From Sinorhizobium arboris LMG 14919 (GTDB lineage Bacteria > Pseudomonadota > Alphaproteobacteria > Rhizobiales > Rhizobiaceae), in contig NZ_ATYB01000014.1 in NCBI RefSeq assembly GCF_000427465.1, positions 1,573,570 to 1,637,569 on the forward strand: a DNA stretch of 64,000 nucleotides, written 5' to 3'. The first letter of the stretch is position 1, and each line of letters opens with the position of its first letter. Position numbers and translations under genes: made by a program. This document shows positions 36,003 to 45,859 of this stretch, piece by piece. The notes beneath the pieces are model-generated. The model did not search any database and was not told where the DNA came from. It worked only from the letters and a program-made list of their open reading frames with translations.

Positions 36003-36378
36003 TACCAATCTGATCGTCCGCTATCTCACGGGCGATCATCCGGAACAGTCACCGCAAGCGCGTACCGTCGTGGATGGCGGGCAGGTGTTCGTGCCGGTGA
36101 CCGTGGTGCTGGAAGTCGAATGGGTTCTGCGCAGCGCCTATGGCTACCGGCCCGAGGACGTGGCGCGGGCTTTGCGCGCATTTGGGGGGCTGCCGACCGT
36201 GACGGTCGAAGAGGCCTCGATTGTTGCCGAAGCACTGGACCTGGCGGAAAAAGGGGTGGATTTCGCCGATGCGCTGCATCTGGGGAAGTCCATGCATTGC
36301 GAGGGTTTCGTGAGTTTCGACAGGAAATTCGTGAAGGCGGCGCAAGCTATGGGAGTCAGGAAGGTGCGGCAGCCATGA
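35989..36378 (+). CDS. vapC: PIN-domain toxin VapC
   Basis: A ribonuclease toxin neutralised by VapB. The 129-residue product holds the PIN-domain acidic residues: DTNLIVRYLTGD (first Asp at residue 5), VLEVEWVLRSAYGY (Glu), GVDFADALHL (Asp) and SFDRKFVKAA (Asp). All four are present, so it may be active. The 14-base overlap with vapB shows translational coupling. Confidence 0.9.
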   Translation: MDAIDTNLIVRYLTGDHPEQSPQARTVVDGGQVFVPVTVVLEVEWVLRSAYGYRPEDVARALRAFGGLPTVTVEEASIVAEALDLAEKGVDFADALHLGKSMHCEGFVSFDRKFVKAAQAMGVRKVRQP

Positions 36379-36460
36379 CCCGGGTCGACGCGCTACGGCC
36401 GGCTTTGCGCGTCTGATACGACGCGCAGCGCTGCGGCTGACGAGGACGTGCCCGAGGAAA

Positions 36461-37612
36461 TCACGAAACCTCCGCAATCCGCTCTGGCTTTGCGGCATAC
36501 CTGCCCCCGCTCACCGGACGGCTGACGCCGGTCGTTCCGGGATAGGTCAAGGGCAGGCCGTATCGCGACCTGACGGCGAGATAGGCCCAGGCCTCCGCTT
36601 CCATCGAGTCGCCGTCGAGATTCAGTGCTTCTGCCGGCAGCACGCGCGCCGCCTCTGCCGCGGCAAGAGCGCTGAGGTCTTGCATGATCACGGCATTCAG
36701 CCGGCCGCCGCCACAGATGATGTAGCACGCCGGCCTTTCGGGAAGATGCCGTGCGGACCGGATGATGGCGGCGGCCGTCACATGTGCGAGCGTACGCGCA
36801 CCATCTGCGAGACTTGCCGCTTCGCTCGGTGGCGGCGCGAAATCGTTCCGGTCGAGAGAGCGGCGTTTCTCCGCCGTGAAGAAGGGGTGGCAAAGATAGC
36901 GTTCGGCAAGTGCCGGCAAGACTGCGCCCTCGCTCGCGATCATGCCCCCCTGGTCGTAGGGAATGCCGGCATGAGCCTCGACCCACTGGTCGATCAGCGT
37001 GTTGCCCGGGCCGCTGTCATAGGCGACGATTTCTCCGCCTGCTCCAATGAAGGTGAGATTGGAGATACCGCCGATATTGACGAAGACGACCGGCGCGGCG
37101 ATCTCGCCGATCTGGGAGAGCCCGCGCGCCAAAGCGGCGTGATAGGCGGGGATGAGCGGCGCGCCCTGGCCTCCATGGGCCATGTCATTGGCTCGCATGT
37201 CGTAGACAACGTCGATCCCGGCTTCCCGCGCCAGCAGATCGCCGTCGCCGAGCTGTACCGTCAACGCTTGATCGGGGCGATGCAGGACGGTTTGCCCATG
37301 AAAACCTATTACATCGACACTTTCCTGTAAAATATTGTTTTCTTGTAGAAATGCTCGGACAGAAACCGCGTGCCGCAGCGTCAGCTCGCGCTCGAGGTCT
37401 GCGAGCGCTCCCGGCCGCTCATTTCGATTCACAATCGACCGCGCGTCATCGAGGCCCTGTTTCAGTCGCTCCCGGAACCGCGGATCATAGGCATATCCGG
37501 CAGATGGGCCGCGATCGACGATGGCGTCGCCGTCCGTTCGCAGGACTGCGATATCTATACCGTCCATGCTCGTGCCGCTCATCAGGCCGATCGCCGTCAA
37601 TACCTTGCCCAT
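36461..37612 (-). CDS. anmK: Anhydro-N-acetylmuramic acid kinase
   Basis: It phosphorylates and hydrolyses 1,6-anhydro-MurNAc during recycling of cell wall. The 383-residue product starts [19 protein letters not shown] and has [55 protein letters not shown] and [11 protein letters not shown], covering the sugar-kinase fold completely. Divergent from tyrS with a 137-base gap. Confidence 0.94.
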   Translation of the reverse strand: MGKVLTAIGLMSGTSMDGIDIAVLRTDGDAIVDRGPSAGYAYDPRFRERLKQGLDDARSIVNRNERPGALADLERELTLRHAVSVRAFLQENNILQESVDVIGFHGQTVLHRPDQALTVQLGDGDLLAREAGIDVVYDMRANDMAHGGQGAPLIPAYHAALARGLSQIGEIAAPVVFVNIGGISNLTFIGAGGEIVAYDSGPGNTLIDQWVEAHAGIPYDQGGMIASEGAVLPALAERYLCHPFFTAEKRRSLDRNDFAPPPSEAASLADGARTLAHVTAAAIIRSARHLPERPACYIICGGGRLNAVIMQDLSALAAAEAARVLPAEALNLDGDSMEAEAWAYLAVRSRYGLPLTYPGTTGVSRPVSGGRYAAKPERIAEVS

Positions 37613-37749
37613 GCATCATCCTCCGCCGAAGCGCACCGCCCCGTATCCGTGTTCATAGCAAAACACCCGCCAAGCAAAAACGTGCACTTTCGAAGAAACA
37701 GTGATAAAGGCGCGGCGCAGACGTCCTACCCAGCCGAAAGAGACAGGTT

Positions 37750-39003
37750 ATGTCCGAGTTCAAGTCCGATTTCCTTCACACTCTCAGCGAACGCGGTTTC
37801 ATCCATCAGACATCGGATGATGCCGGCCTCGACCAGCTGTTCCGCACGGAAACCGTGACTGCCTATATCGGATTCGACCCAACGGCTGCGAGCCTGCACG
37901 CCGGCGGGCTCATTCAGATCATGATGCTGCACTGGCTGCAGGCGACCGGACATCGGCCCATTTCGCTGATGGGCGGCGGCACGGGCATGGTAGGCGATCC
38001 CTCGTTCAAGGACGAGGCGCGTCAGCTGATGACGCCCGAAACGATCGCAGCCAATATCGCAAGCATCAAGACGGTCTTCTCGAACTACCTGAAATATGGC
38101 GACGGCCCTAAGGACGCGCTGATGATCAACAATGCCGACTGGCTGCTCGGCATCAACTATCTCGAGTTCCTGCGCGATGTCGGCCGGCACTTCTCGGTGA
38201 ACCGCATGCTGTCTTTCGACAGCGTGAAGATGCGGCTCGAGCGGGAGCAGTCGCTGTCCTTCCTCGAATTCAACTACATGATCCTGCAGGCCTACGATTT
38301 CGTGGAGCTTTACGAGCGTACCGGATGCCGGCTCCAGATGGGCGGTTCGGATCAATGGGGCAACATCGTCAACGGCATCGATCTCGGCCACCGGATGGGA
38401 ACGCCGCAACTCTACGCACTCACCTCGCCGCTGCTGACCACCTCATCCGGCGCGAAAATGGGCAAATCCTTGAGCGGTGCCGTCTGGCTCAATCCGGATA
38501 TGCTTGGTCCCTACGAGTTCTGGCAGTACTGGCGCAACACCGAGGACGCCGACGTCACGCGGTTCCTCAAGCTCTACACGACGCTGCCGATGGCGGAAAT
38601 CGACCGCCTGTCGAAGCTCGGCGGCTCCGAGATCAACGAGGTCAAGAAGGTTCTGGCAACCGAAGTGACCGCCATGCTGCACGGGCGGGCGGCAGCGGAA
38701 CAGGCCGCCGAAACGGCGCGCAAGACCTTCGAGGAAGGTGCGCTGGCCGAGAACCTGCCCTCGGTCGACGTGCCCGCTCCCGAGATCGAATCGGGGCTCG
38801 GTCTGCTTGCACTGATGGTGCGTGCCGGCCTTGCCGGTTCGAACGGTGAAGCGCGTCGCCATGTTCAGGGCGGTGCCGTTCGGATCAACGACGATCAGGT
38901 CAGCGACGAACGTCGGGTCGTCGGAAGCGACGACGTGACCGGCGATGGCGTCATCAAGCTCTCGCTCGGCAAGAAGAAGCATCTGCTGGTCCGGCCCATC
39001 TGA
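37750..39003 (+). CDS. tyrS: Tyrosyl-tRNA synthetase
   Basis: It charges tRNA-Tyr. The 417-residue product has the class I signature with HAGGLIQI (HIGH equivalent), the substrate loop [12 protein letters not shown], the KMSKS-like [10 protein letters not shown], and an S4 RNA-binding domain at the C-terminus (about 350-417, [20 protein letters not shown]). The family length is normal. AnmK lies divergently upstream. Confidence 0.96.
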   Translation: MSEFKSDFLHTLSERGFIHQTSDDAGLDQLFRTETVTAYIGFDPTAASLHAGGLIQIMMLHWLQATGHRPISLMGGGTGMVGDPSFKDEARQLMTPETIAANIASIKTVFSNYLKYGDGPKDALMINNADWLLGINYLEFLRDVGRHFSVNRMLSFDSVKMRLEREQSLSFLEFNYMILQAYDFVELYERTGCRLQMGGSDQWGNIVNGIDLGHRMGTPQLYALTSPLLTTSSGAKMGKSLSGAVWLNPDMLGPYEFWQYWRNTEDADVTRFLKLYTTLPMAEIDRLSKLGGSEINEVKKVLATEVTAMLHGRAAAEQAAETARKTFEEGALAENLPSVDVPAPEIESGLGLLALMVRAGLAGSNGEARRHVQGGAVRINDDQVSDERRVVGSDDVTGDGVIKLSLGKKKHLLVRPI

Positions 39004-39031
39004 CCGGGAAGGAAAGACATTCAGAAACGAG

Positions 39032-39053
39032 AGGCCGGCCGTCGTGCCGGCCT
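39032..39053. terminator. Shared terminator of tyrS and the AsmA-like gene
   Basis: AGGCCGGC (39,032-39,039) and GCCGGCCT (39,046-39,053) pair perfectly around a six-base loop and are followed by TCTCATT. It lies between two converging genes and is followed at once by the minus-strand stop at 39,056, so it can serve both. Confidence 0.75.
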
Positions 39054-39055
39054 TC

Positions 39056-42000
39056 TCATTGAAACTCGAAAATGTTGCGGAAAACGCCCGGCGCTATGAT
39101 GGACAGCGGGTTGATCGTCAGATTCGGCTGGTTGAACGGACCGGCGAGCTTGAAGGTGATGCCGAGCAGACCGCGGTCGCGGCCATTTCCGAGCAGGGCG
39201 CCGATCAGCGGCAGCTCGCCGAAGAGCCGGTTCAGGCCATAGGCCGGCATGAACGTTCCCGTCATATCCATACGGCCATTGGCGTCGCGAACAGTTCCCT
39301 GGAAGGTCGCGCCGACGTCGACGCCGCGGACGACCCCGCTGCCGACGCGGATCGTGCCCTGATCCAGGAAGAGTTGCGCGAAACCGCGCTCGAACTGAGC
39401 CGTGCTCACATCAATATCGCGCCGGACTGCCTGGTTGAGACTGCGCCCGTCCTGTCCTGTCGGCGTCGAGACCATCGATTGCAGCCTTTGCTCGCCGACG
39501 AGCGAGAACTTGCGGATGTCCACGGTTCCGCGCCACGAGTTGGCGCCCCGATCACGCAGGCGCAGATTGAGCAGACCCCCGCGCATATTGCGGTAGATGT
39601 CGATGAACCGCGCAAAGGACCCGGCATCGCTCGTTGTCAACTCCAGCGTGTTGTCGGCTCCGGCCTTGACCAACCTGGCGACGACAGCCTGACCGCTTGC
39701 CGTTACCGCCGAAAGGTCGATGTCGTCGATCTGCTGGCCGCGGCTCGAATAGGCCAGCTTCACGTTCGAGAGCACCTCGCCGTTGAAACCGGTGACCCGG
39801 TCGAGACGCGCATTGATCTTTACATTACCGCCATCCTTCGACCCGACCCCGCCCTTCACGCGGGCGAGCGCCGGTCGGATATCCGCTGCCGTGCCCGTGA
39901 GATCTATCGAATAGCCCCCCTTGCTGCGACCCACCGCAACGGCGAAATCGTCGCCGCTGGCCAGCCGCACATCCTTCAGCCGCGCCGATGCGAGGCCGGA
40001 CTCATCGACGCGCAATTCGCCATTGCCGCCAAAGCCTTCACCGGTAAGATGAAAGTCGTTTATTTCCGTGATGCCGTCGGAACCCCGGATGGTGAAATGT
40101 GCCTCTGCGGCGATGCCGGAGCCCTTGCTCCAGCCGATCCAGGGCAGCGACAGTACGGCTTTGCCGAGATCGGCCTTCACCGACTGGCTGCCATCCTCCG
40201 CAAGCGACACGTCGATGCCGACGGGCCCGCTGACGATACCGGACAGTGCCGGAGCGATTTTCGCCCGTGCCGCCTCGTCGAGCGTTCCGGAGATTTCGCG
40301 CGTTCTCTTCACATTGGCGGAGGCATCCACCGGCTCGGTGAGCGCGATGCGCATCTTCGCGCCATCGATCAGGGCGTTTGCCTGAAGCACGGCACGTTCG
40401 TTGTCGATCCGCATCGTACCGTCGAGATTGGCGATCGAACGTCCCGCGATGGGCCGCCTTATCGTGACGTCCTCGAGCTGCATTTCCACCTGCCAAAGCG
40501 GTGGCGGCGGCTTCTGGTCGGATATGAGACCGAACCGCGCGCCGACCAACGCCTTCATCGGACCGGTGAAATCCTCCGGAACGAAGGGCGTCTTCTGCAG
40601 CGCCTGGATGGGCTTGTAGCGGACGAGCTCCGCTATCGCATCCGCCTGGCCGGCGACCTCTATCTTCATCTCCGCCATGAGCGGCTTGCTATAGACGTCG
40701 GCAATGACGAAATCGCCGCCGTTCAAGGCGACGGAGTGGCCGGAGGGGAAAAAGGCAGCGCCCTTCTCCACCGCGACGGACATCCGTTCGCCGCTCAGGC
40801 TGAAATGCCCGGCCGTGTCGCGCAGCGGTGGAATCTCTCCCGCGATGTTGATACGCGTATCGTCGATGGCGAAATTGATGTTGAGTTCTCTCTCGTTGAG
40901 CCTCAATTCGCCACCACTGCTGGCGATGCGCCCTTCGGGAATCGATACCTCGATGCGGGCATCGCTCACAATGCCGCCGAAGAGGTTGCCGATCGCCCAA
41001 CGGCGGGCACCCTTCGCAAGCCACCACGGCCACAACTGCTTGACTGCCGTGGAGTGCATCCGGTCGCTGAGTGCGGCGAAACTGATGCGCGGAGACGTCT
41101 TGCCGAAAGCGACCGAGAGGGACCCAGCCATGGAACCGAGCGGGCTCGATATTGCCAGCTGATCGAAGATCAGCCGGTGGCTGTCCGACTCGAACCGACC
41201 GCTCGCCTTGGCATCGAAGGCAAGCGGACGTTCTTGAATGTCTTCGGGATCGGAACTGGCGTTCCTGAGCAGAAGATCGACCGCGAAACCTTTCCGATCC
41301 GCGCCGGCAACCTTGTCGAGGTCGATCAGGGCGCCGGTAAAAGGGAAACTCGAACGGCCTATCCTGATCATCGACGACAGAATTTCGACAGAGGCCCGCT
41401 CGAAATCGTAAGACAGGTTGAGGTCGGAGGAATTGAGAGTCGAGACGAGTCCGCCGGCGTGGAAGGCTCCGTTCGAAGTCTTGACGGTCGCCGTCAGTGC
41501 CGGCTTCCTGCCGTCCGTGGCGCGAGCTGCGTTGAGGGTCACATCGGCGGCGGCCTCGATGCCGAAGGCCTCCTCCTTGGCCGATTTGCCGTGATAGAGG
41601 AACGGCGAGAGCGAGAGCGCGTCGAGGCGGGCCTCGAAGGCAGCAATGCGCCCATTGTTGCCGAGAGCCTTGGCCGTCAGCAGCGACTCTGTACCATCGA
41701 CTGCGATCGTGCCGTCGACGCGCATCGAGCTGTCCGGATCGTGGCTGAACTCGAGCGTCTTGATCTCGACCGGGACAATGCGACCCCGGACGCCGCTGAC
41801 TTTCAGGCTGAAATCCGAGAGCACCACGGTCTGCGTCGCCCGTCCCGCGGTCAACCGTGACATCCGGTCGCCCTGCGCGAACAACTCTTCGAGCGCGTTG
41901 CCCACATCGGCGATGCGGATGGCCGTGAGATCGATCGGCTCGCCGCGCGGCAAGAGGCCGGTGTCGAGTTCGCCGCCTTCCGCTTCGAGCCTCGAGACGT

Positions 42001-42442
42001 CGATGCGGCCGGTCGCAAGGGCAAAGGGATCGAGGGCGATCGAGATCGCACCGAGCCTGGCGAGGTGCCGGCCCGAACCGCTCTCCTTCAGCGTCACGCC
42101 GCGCGCCTTGAGCGCAAGGGCGCCGCCGCCTGTCAAGCGGATGACCGTGCTTTCGACATCGGCGCTGTAACCCTGGCCGAGCGCTGCGTTGAGGGCGTTA
42201 CGTGCCCGGGCGTTCAAGGGTCCGTCGACGATCCCGCTTTCTATGACGGCCACGAGCGAAGCCAAGGCGATGAAGACAAGGAGCGAGCAGCACAGGAGAA
42301 GACGCGCGCACAAGCGCCAGGCACCGCCCGGGCGCGGCGTGTGCACGATAACCGGGTCATGCGCTTGAGCCGAGGGCAATGCGTGCAGCGCGACGATGTC
42401 TTCCCTGCGAAAGTCGACTCTTTCGCCGCGAATTTCACTCAT
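39056..42442 (-). CDS. Large AsmA-like/YhdP-type envelope protein
   Basis: The 1,128-residue product has a cytoplasmic N-terminus, one transmembrane helix at about 41-66 (ARLLLCCSLLVFIALASL) and a long periplasmic part. Repeated beta-strand patches and a C-terminal AsmA-2 type region (about 870-1100, VRGVDVGATFQGTVRDANGR, MDMTGTFMPAYGLNRLFGEL) match the DUF3971/AsmA group, thought to bridge inner and outer membranes in phospholipid transport. An almost full-length open frame on the opposite strand is a shadow. Single-gene unit, ending with a bidirectional terminator. Confidence 0.85.
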   Translation of the reverse strand: MSEIRGERVDFRREDIVALHALPSAQAHDPVIVHTPRPGGAWRLCARLLLCCSLLVFIALASLVAVIESGIVDGPLNARARNALNAALGQGYSADVESTVIRLTGGGALALKARGVTLKESGSGRHLARLGAISIALDPFALATGRIDVSRLEAEGGELDTGLLPRGEPIDLTAIRIADVGNALEELFAQGDRMSRLTAGRATQTVVLSDFSLKVSGVRGRIVPVEIKTLEFSHDPDSSMRVDGTIAVDGTESLLTAKALGNNGRIAAFEARLDALSLSPFLYHGKSAKEEAFGIEAAADVTLNAARATDGRKPALTATVKTSNGAFHAGGLVSTLNSSDLNLSYDFERASVEILSSMIRIGRSSFPFTGALIDLDKVAGADRKGFAVDLLLRNASSDPEDIQERPLAFDAKASGRFESDSHRLIFDQLAISSPLGSMAGSLSVAFGKTSPRISFAALSDRMHSTAVKQLWPWWLAKGARRWAIGNLFGGIVSDARIEVSIPEGRIASSGGELRLNERELNINFAIDDTRINIAGEIPPLRDTAGHFSLSGERMSVAVEKGAAFFPSGHSVALNGGDFVIADVYSKPLMAEMKIEVAGQADAIAELVRYKPIQALQKTPFVPEDFTGPMKALVGARFGLISDQKPPPPLWQVEMQLEDVTIRRPIAGRSIANLDGTMRIDNERAVLQANALIDGAKMRIALTEPVDASANVKRTREISGTLDEAARAKIAPALSGIVSGPVGIDVSLAEDGSQSVKADLGKAVLSLPWIGWSKGSGIAAEAHFTIRGSDGITEINDFHLTGEGFGGNGELRVDESGLASARLKDVRLASGDDFAVAVGRSKGGYSIDLTGTAADIRPALARVKGGVGSKDGGNVKINARLDRVTGFNGEVLSNVKLAYSSRGQQIDDIDLSAVTASGQAVVARLVKAGADNTLELTTSDAGSFARFIDIYRNMRGGLLNLRLRDRGANSWRGTVDIRKFSLVGEQRLQSMVSTPTGQDGRSLNQAVRRDIDVSTAQFERGFAQLFLDQGTIRVGSGVVRGVDVGATFQGTVRDANGRMDMTGTFMPAYGLNRLFGELPLIGALLGNGRDRGLLGITFKLAGPFNQPNLTINPLSIIAPGVFRNIFEFQ

Positions 42443-42900
42443 CGGCGCGAGTGTCCTCGACCTGATTGCCCGGTTGCATGTTTCCCATCTGGCCCGCTGC
42501 CACGCAAGCGATAGCCGGATCTTTCATTCGCCCCATCTAGATCACAACTCGTCGAACCAAGTCACCACGCTTTGCCTCTCGCGGAAACGCGGCCATTTCT
42601 CCTTTGCGCAAAGATCGCTCACCGCTTTGAGCCCTGCACGATTTCACCTCCACTCGAATCCGAGTTAAAGGATCAAGCAGTAGCTACGAAGCCGTCCGGC
42701 ACCTGTCAAATCTATCACAAATCCGCTGGACGGGCTCCGACGATCTTCGATATGTCCTAAAGCACATTGCATTCGACCGGAGTCATGCGATGCGCTGGGG
42801 TACTGCTCGTGCATGCCGTCATCCAAAACCGCTGCACAATTTTGGCGACATGCATTAACCGCGGAATGTCCACAAAACTTGACGTAAGAAAGGTTTGATC
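42443..42900. other. 458-bp intergenic region between AsmA-like gene and peroxiredoxin
   Basis: No gene is recognised. At 42,758-42,800 an imperfect palindrome (CTAAAGCACATTGCAT against ATGCGATGCGCTGGGG) resembles small intergenic palindromes common in rhizobia. The promoter of the peroxiredoxin gene probably lies nearby. Confidence 0.5.
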
Positions 42901-43368
42901 ATGGCAGGATTGGGACAAGGCGATGTCGCCCCGGAGTTCGAACTTCCTCGCGACGGCGGTGGTTCGATCTCGCTTGCTGCGCTGCGCGGCAAGCCGATCG
43001 TTCTGTTCTTCTACCCGAAAGACGACACGAAAGCCTGCACGGAGGAGGCCATTTCTTTTTCCGCTCTGGCGGAGGCGTTCCAGAGGGCCGGGATTGCGCT
43101 CATCGGAGTATCGCCCGATTCGGCCAAGAGCCACGACCGCTTCGCCAAGAAACACAATCTGACGGTCGCGCTCGGTTCTGACGAGGATAAGGCCGTGGCA
43201 AACGCCTACGGCGTCTGGGTCGAGAAGAGCATGTACGGCCGCAAGTACATGGGCGTCGAGCGAACCACCTTCCTTATCGACCGGCAGGGCGTCATCAGCC
43301 GCGTCTGGGAAAAGGTCAAAGTGCCCGGCCATGCCGACGAAGTTCTGGCCGCCGCAAAGGCGCTTTGA
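42901..43368 (+). CDS. bcp: Peroxiredoxin, BCP/PrxQ family, one-cysteine form
   Basis: It reduces hydroperoxides. The 155-residue product begins MAGLGQGDVAPEFELP and has the peroxidatic motif FFYPKDDTKACTEEAISFSA (Cys near 46) and MYGRKYMGVERTTFLID. The usual partner cysteine five residues later is isoleucine here, and there is no other cysteine in the protein. It must therefore use an external thiol. ATG 42,901 was chosen over the upstream TTG. A DUF455 gene starts 12 bases later. Confidence 0.9.
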   Translation: MAGLGQGDVAPEFELPRDGGGSISLAALRGKPIVLFFYPKDDTKACTEEAISFSALAEAFQRAGIALIGVSPDSAKSHDRFAKKHNLTVALGSDEDKAVANAYGVWVEKSMYGRKYMGVERTTFLIDRQGVISRVWEKVKVPGHADEVLAAAKAL

Positions 43369-43380
43369 GCAGAGCCGGCG

Positions 43381-44208
43381 ATGACGCAGCTTCCGCAATT
43401 CCATAGCCTGCGCGGGGCGGCCGTCGAAGCGATCCGCGCCCCCGACCTTGCCGTCAAGACCGAGCTCGCCCAGGAAGCCGCGCGGCGCTGGCAGGCGCGA
43501 ACGCTGTCCTTGCGCTCCCCCTTGGACCGCGCCGTACCCGAGCGGCCCGGCCGCCCCGAAAAGCCGGTTCTGACGCCACCCACTCACGTCAAGCGCCGCT
43601 CGCTCGGTTCGCTGAAAGGACGGATCGCGCTGCTGCACGCCATTGCCCATATCGAACTGAACGCCGTCGATCTGGCTCTCGACATCGTCGCACGCTTTGC
43701 GTCCGAACCAGTGCCGAATTCCTTCTTTGCAGGTTGGATGCAGGTCGCCTTCGAAGAAGCCAAGCATTTTCGCATGGTCCGGCAAAGGCTGAACGACCTC
43801 GGCGCCGACTACGGCGATCTTCCCGCGCATGACGGCCTCTGGCAGGCGGCGCACGACACGCGCAACGACCTGACCGCCCGCCTCGCGGTCGCGCCGCTGA
43901 TTCTCGAGGCGCGCGGGCTTGATGTAACGCCGGCGCTGCGTGCAAAGATGCGGGAGACCGGCGATGACGAGAGCGCTGCCGTGCTCGACGTGATCTATGA
44001 GGACGAGAAGGGTCACGTAGCCGTCGGAGCGAAATGGTTCCGCTTTCTCTGCGCCCGTCAGAAGAAGGACCCCGCCGCAACCTTCCAAACGCTGGTGCGG
44101 GCAAATTTCCGCGGACCGCTGAAACCTCCGTTCAACGACATTGCCCGGGCGGAGGCGGGGTTGACGCCCTCCTTCTATCGTTCGATGACCGCCTCGACCA
44201 ACATCTGA
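43381..44208 (+). CDS. DUF455 ferritin-like protein
   Basis: The 275-residue product belongs to DUF455, predicted to be ferritin-like. Diiron-type helices include LLHAIAHIELNAVDLALDI (Glu), FFAGWMQVAFEEAKHFRMVR (EExxH), LAPLILEARGL and VLDVIYEDEKGHVAVGAKWF (ExxxH). The metal ligands appear complete. The substrate is unknown; some family members resemble the tRNA hydroxylase MiaE. It forms a likely pair with the peroxiredoxin. Confidence 0.87.
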   Translation: MTQLPQFHSLRGAAVEAIRAPDLAVKTELAQEAARRWQARTLSLRSPLDRAVPERPGRPEKPVLTPPTHVKRRSLGSLKGRIALLHAIAHIELNAVDLALDIVARFASEPVPNSFFAGWMQVAFEEAKHFRMVRQRLNDLGADYGDLPAHDGLWQAAHDTRNDLTARLAVAPLILEARGLDVTPALRAKMRETGDDESAAVLDVIYEDEKGHVAVGAKWFRFLCARQKKDPAATFQTLVRANFRGPLKPPFNDIARAEAGLTPSFYRSMTASTNI

Positions 44209-44331
44209 GGAAGCACGCCCCGCGCAAACGCTTTGTTAACCTTAACAAAGTGTAATTGCCGTCGGGTAAGGCGAACTACGGCGTCGTGCGTCCATCGGAC
44301 GCACGAACTGTAGCGCATCGGCGGGGGTGAT

Positions 44332-45660
44332 GTGGTGTCTGTTGGTCCGGTAAACGCCTTCGGGAAACGAAGGCAAAGTCATGTCCTGATCCTTGCGAGC
44401 GGCGACAGGGTCCGGCACATGACGATCCGCCCATGGATGTCGGCGCTCGCCATCTGCTTCGTCGGCATGTTCGGCACGGGATATCTTGCCGCTACCACCT
44501 ATCTGGTGCTTCGCGACGACCTGATCGGCGGAACGATCGCCCGGCAGGCGCGCATGCAGCACGTATACGAAGACCGGATCACCGCGTTGCGGGCACAGGT
44601 GGACCGGGTCACGAGCCGGCAATTGCTGGACCAGCAAATTGTCGAGGAGAAAGTCGAAAAGCTCCTCCAGCGGCAACTGGCGCTGACATCCAGGAGTGGC
44701 AAGATCGGCGCGATCTCAGAACGCCGCCAGGCTTCGGATCGTACAGCACAGGAAGACGTTTTGCCGGCGACCGGAGCCCTGGCCTATGATCGGCGTACAG
44801 AAGCCCGGGACGGCGTCAAGGCTATCGAGTCGATCATGGGCATTGTCGGCGAGCAGGACAACCGGTCTCCCCGTCCCGCCGCATTGGGTTACACCCCTGT
44901 CTCCTCCGGAAACGCCGGTGGCGAGAGCGCTTCCGACCGGGCCGACCGGATTTTCTCCAACGTCACGCTTTCGCTCAAGGGCGTGGAGCGCGAACAAATG
45001 GCGCATCTCCGGCAGATGACGAATGACGCGCTCAGGACGTCCGATGCGATCAGGGCCATCGTCGAAGGTACCGGCTTCACACTCCCGGCGATCGAGGAAG
45101 CGGTGAACGCGGATGCGGCGGCGGAAGCCGGGATCGGCGGTCCGTTCGTGGAGCCTCAGAACGGGGATTCGTTCGATCAGTCGCTGCTGGGTTTCGACAG
45201 TGCCCTCCTCGAACTCGAACAGACCCGCGACGCCGCGCGAAAACTTCCTCTGGGCAGCCCGGCGCCCGCGGCCGTCGTCACGAGCAGTTTCGGAAATCGG
45301 CTGGACCCGTTCCTCGGGCGTCTGGCGCTGCACGCCGGCATCGACTTTCGAGCACCGACCGGCACGCGCGTTCGCGCCGCCGCGGATGGCACCGTTACGG
45401 CCGCCGGTCCGGCGGGCGGCTATGGAAACATGATCGAGATCGATCATGGCAATGGCGTCACGAGCCGCTATGCGCATCTGTCGGTCATCCTGACCAATGT
45501 CGGCGATCAGGTGAAGGCAGACGCGGTCATCGCCAAGTCGGGAAGCACCGGACGATCGACGGGACCGCATCTCCATTACGAGGTCCGTCTGAATGGGCAG
45601 GCCGTCGATCCGGCCGGCTTCCTGAAAGCCGGAACGGAGCTCGCCGGCTATCTCGATTGA
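44332..45660 (+). CDS. M23-family peptidase with coiled-coil region
   Basis: The 442-residue product has a cytoplasmic start, a transmembrane helix (about 35-58, MSALAICFVGMFGTGYLAAT), a coiled coil (about 75-130) and a C-terminal LytM/M23 domain: SSFGNRLDPFLGRLALHAGI with the metal His, the HYEVRLNG box and RYAHLSVIL. The zinc site (H-x-D, HLH) is present. It resembles NlpD/EnvC-type cell wall hydrolases. GTG start (44,332) follows GCGGGGG. A near-identical second GTG lies at 44,335. Confidence 0.9.
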   Translation: MVSVGPVNAFGKRRQSHVLILASGDRVRHMTIRPWMSALAICFVGMFGTGYLAATTYLVLRDDLIGGTIARQARMQHVYEDRITALRAQVDRVTSRQLLDQQIVEEKVEKLLQRQLALTSRSGKIGAISERRQASDRTAQEDVLPATGALAYDRRTEARDGVKAIESIMGIVGEQDNRSPRPAALGYTPVSSGNAGGESASDRADRIFSNVTLSLKGVEREQMAHLRQMTNDALRTSDAIRAIVEGTGFTLPAIEEAVNADAAAEAGIGGPFVEPQNGDSFDQSLLGFDSALLELEQTRDAARKLPLGSPAPAAVVTSSFGNRLDPFLGRLALHAGIDFRAPTGTRVRAAADGTVTAAGPAGGYGNMIEIDHGNGVTSRYAHLSVILTNVGDQVKADAVIAKSGSTGRSTGPHLHYEVRLNGQAVDPAGFLKAGTELAGYLD

Positions 45661-45859
45661 GATGAGCAAGGCGCGTCGCCACCTCCCCCGCGCGTAACGG
45701 GGAATGCAACGGATTCGAGCAATTTCAACTTCCAGTGTTTCAACGCTCTGGATTTCTTGACTTTCGACGCCTTTGGTCGTATGAGCGCCGCCATATGCTG
45801 CTGCATTTTCCATCGATCGACCAGAGTTCACCAGAACCGGAACGGAAACAGTTTCCCCT

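Noticed and set aside
38945..41860. A 971-residue open frame opposite the AsmA-like gene
   Set aside because: It is the antisense shadow of a high-G+C gene: no family motif, no ribosome-binding site, and the minus strand reads as a full AsmA-like protein.
42757..44088. A long minus-strand frame opposite peroxiredoxin and DUF455
   Set aside because: Both plus-strand genes are complete with active-site motifs; the antisense has none.
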